Assembly: GCF_000974805.1 (NCBI RefSeq)
Contig: NZ_BBQZ01000001.1
Span: 427,929-491,928 of the forward strand
Origin: Demequina salsinemoris
GTDB lineage: Bacteria; Actinomycetota; Actinomycetes; Actinomycetales; Demequinaceae
Length of the DNA stretch: 64,000 nucleotides
Direction of reading: 5' to 3'
Positions within the stretch are counted from its first letter, which is position 1; every line of letters starts with the position of its first letter. A model generated the notes under the pieces. The model ran no database searches. It was not told where the DNA came from and was given only the letters and a program-made list of their open reading frames with translations. Made by a program: the position numbers and the translations under genes. Positions 62,475 through 64,000 of this stretch are shown here, in pieces.

Positions 62475-63887
62475 CTACCGGTCCGTGTCCGGGTCGGGTT
62501 CGCCACCCGCGTCGTCCCCGCCCGCATCGTCCGCGCCCCCGCCGAGGAGCTTCTCGAGCTCGCGGTCCATCTCGTCCTCCTGGTCGCCCGAGACCCGGCG
62601 CTCGACCCACGCGGACCAGTCCTCGAGGTCCGTCGCGGTGGGCAGCAGGTCGGGATGCGACCACACCTCGTCGCGCGCGGAGGGTCCGGCCTTGGAGGCG
62701 AGCGACGCCCACATCGCGGCGGCGTCGCGCATGCGGCGCGGACGCAGCTCGAGCCCGAGCAGGGTCGCGAAGGTGTCCTCCGCGGGCCCGCCGGCCGCGC
62801 GACGGCGGCGCATCATCTCGCCGAGCTGGCTGAGCGACGCGAGGTGCGGGGCCGCGGCGCGCATCGTGACGTCCTGAACCCAGCCCTCGACGAGCGCGAG
62901 GAGGGTCTCGATCGACTCGAGCGTCGCGGTCTGCTCCTCCGAGTGCTCGGGCGCGAAGATGCCGCGCGTGAGGGCCTTCTGCAGCTTGGCGGGGTCGCCG
63001 ACGCCCGCGTCGCGGACGGCCTCGTCGAGCGCGTCGGCGTCGATCGCGATGCCCTGCGAGTAGCGCTCGATCAGGGAATGGAGCTTGGCCTGGAGCCACG
63101 GTGCGGCCTGGAACAGGCGCACGTGCGCGGCCTCGCGCAGCGCGAGGAATGCCTTCACCTCGCGCTCATCGACGCCCTCGAGCCCGCGCGCGAACTCCTC
63201 GACCGCATGCGGCACGATCGCGACCCGGGCCTCCGCCAGCAGCGGGATCCCCAGGTCGGTGGCGCCGAACGCCTCGCGAGCCATCTCCCCGGCGGCCTGG
63301 CCGACGTGCATGCCGCACACCGTGGGGCTCACGGAGGACAGCATCGCGCGGCCCTGCTCGCCGAGCAGCGCGTTCGTCGGATCGTCGGGGTCGTCCGACG
63401 CGGCGAGCTCCCGTCCCAGCACGCCGCCGAGCGCCTGCGAGACGCTCACCGCGACGGGGCCCGCGAGCGAGCGCCACGTGGGAAGCGTCGCCTCGACCCA
63501 CTCCGCGCGGCTCCACACGCGCGGCTCGAGGCGCGACGGGTCCAGATCGGTCGCGGCGTCGAGCCACAGCTCTGCCTCGGACACGACCGCCCGGTGCTCC
63601 GACGCGACTGCGGCCGAGACCGTGGGATCACCGCCCTGCGCCGCGACGCCGCGCGCGACGTCGTGCGCGAGCTGCCAGTTGACGTCCTGCCCGTCGCCCT
63701 GGGACAGCAGCGTCCTGATCTGGCGCAGGACGTGGTCCATCATCGCGGGCGAGGCGCTCATGCCGGAGGCCTGCGCGAGCGCCTGCGGGTCCATGCCCAT
63801 GCGCTGAAGCTCGGCGAGCGCCTCGTCGGCGTCGTCTCCGAAGAGCTCGCGCAGGAGGCGCATCCACGGGGTCTCGTCGTCGGTCAC
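62475..63887 (-). CDS. Zincin-like (DUF2342) metalloprotease-family protein
   Basis: A 470-residue DUF2342/zincin_2 family protein. The signature helix reads FLALREAAHVRLFQAAPWL, with REAAH in place of a standard HEXXH, as in many members, so peptidase activity is unproven. Other conserved parts: SSVSPTVCGMHVGQAAGEMA and DLGIPLLAEARVAIVPHAVEEFA. The C-terminal 30 residues are acidic and hold one 10-mer read as Asp-Asp-Ala. The GTG at 63887 is 5 nt after GAGGAG. Confidence 0.85.
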   Translation of the reverse strand: MTDDETPWMRLLRELFGDDADEALAELQRMGMDPQALAQASGMSASPAMMDHVLRQIRTLLSQGDGQDVNWQLAHDVARGVAAQGGDPTVSAAVASEHRAVVSEAELWLDAATDLDPSRLEPRVWSRAEWVEATLPTWRSLAGPVAVSVSQALGGVLGRELAASDDPDDPTNALLGEQGRAMLSSVSPTVCGMHVGQAAGEMAREAFGATDLGIPLLAEARVAIVPHAVEEFARGLEGVDEREVKAFLALREAAHVRLFQAAPWLQAKLHSLIERYSQGIAIDADALDEAVRDAGVGDPAKLQKALTRGIFAPEHSEEQTATLESIETLLALVEGWVQDVTMRAAAPHLASLSQLGEMMRRRRAAGGPAEDTFATLLGLELRPRRMRDAAAMWASLASKAGPSARDEVWSHPDLLPTATDLEDWSAWVERRVSGDQEDEMDRELEKLLGGGADDAGGDDAGGEPDPDTDR

Positions 63888-63984
63888 GTCGTCTCCTCGG
63901 CGCTCGGGCGGCGTCCGCGGTTGCGTCGCCTTCACTCAAGGTAACGTCCGGGCGGGGTGATTGGGTCTCGCGTTCGCTATGGGC

Positions 63985-63999
63985 AATGATGGGGCGGTG
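63985..63999 (+). promoter_or_regulatory. Possible leaderless start of the next gene at the right edge
   Basis: AATGAT (63985-63990) followed 6 nt later by GTG (63997-63999) repeats the leaderless pattern. In related genomes a PDZ/Lon-type (YlbL) protease gene is divergent from the zincin-like gene. Only four bases of the gene would be in the window. Confidence 0.3.
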
Positions 64000-64000
64000 A

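Overview
The window is chromosomal DNA of a high-G+C actinobacterium, most likely in the Micrococcales (my guess is near the Demequinaceae/Cellulomonadaceae, not proven). Support comes from the sucC-sucD-DUF6350-purN-purH-DUF3017 block, the AdnA-AdnB / aminoglycoside-phosphotransferase-like / NudC / UvrD2 / ThiF-like / DUF5679 / zincin-like block, DUF3107-DUF3152, a ZTP-type leader on glyA, strong C/G third-position bias and many starts that look leaderless. I see no rRNA, tRNA, CRISPR array, insertion sequence or prophage.

Layout. 0-4.5 kb: an MMPL transporter divergent from a NarL-type two-component pair, with a 16-bp palindrome between them. 4.5-8.7 kb: two paralogous secreted beta-helix proteins that share a nearly identical basic tail. 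8.9-18.7 kb: TCA and purine genes (sucCD, purN, purH, icd, mdh), small membrane proteins and an aquaporin. 19-27.6 kb: an amino-sugar locus, with a ROK repressor, a binding protein, two permeases, a GH3 hexosaminidase, a ROK kinase, nagB and a short nagA. It would import and break down GlcNAc-containing sugars from chitin or peptidoglycan. 27.6-33.3 kb: one-carbon genes (purU; ZTP leader-glyA-folD) and exonuclease III. 33.3-46.6 kb: galactokinase-like, Mrp, NfeD/SPFH, DUF1003, MgtE-N/CBS, a MocR regulator, DUF3800, LLM oxidoreductase, PepP and PHP genes. 46.9-64 kb: a DEAD-box helicase, gluconokinase, DUF3107, DUF3152, AdnAB, NudC, UvrD2, a ThiF-like protein, a zinc ribbon and a zincin-like protein.

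Three features cut across the annotation. First, the 10-mer GGACGATGCG (or its complement) occurs 28 times exactly by my hand count, in both orientations. It is enriched between genes, and inside genes it is read almost always as Asp-Asp-Ala or Ala-Ser-Ser using rare codons. Its size, density and a terminator-embedded inverted pair resemble a DNA uptake sequence or another genome-wide recognition signal. Second, two families of intergenic hairpins occur, each with two copies of matching dimensions: a 27-nt-loop family and a 90-nt family. In the first, paired base changes preserve the stem. Third, about twenty genes have a -10-like hexamer exactly 6 or 7 nt before the start codon, which points to widespread leaderless transcription and settles several start choices.
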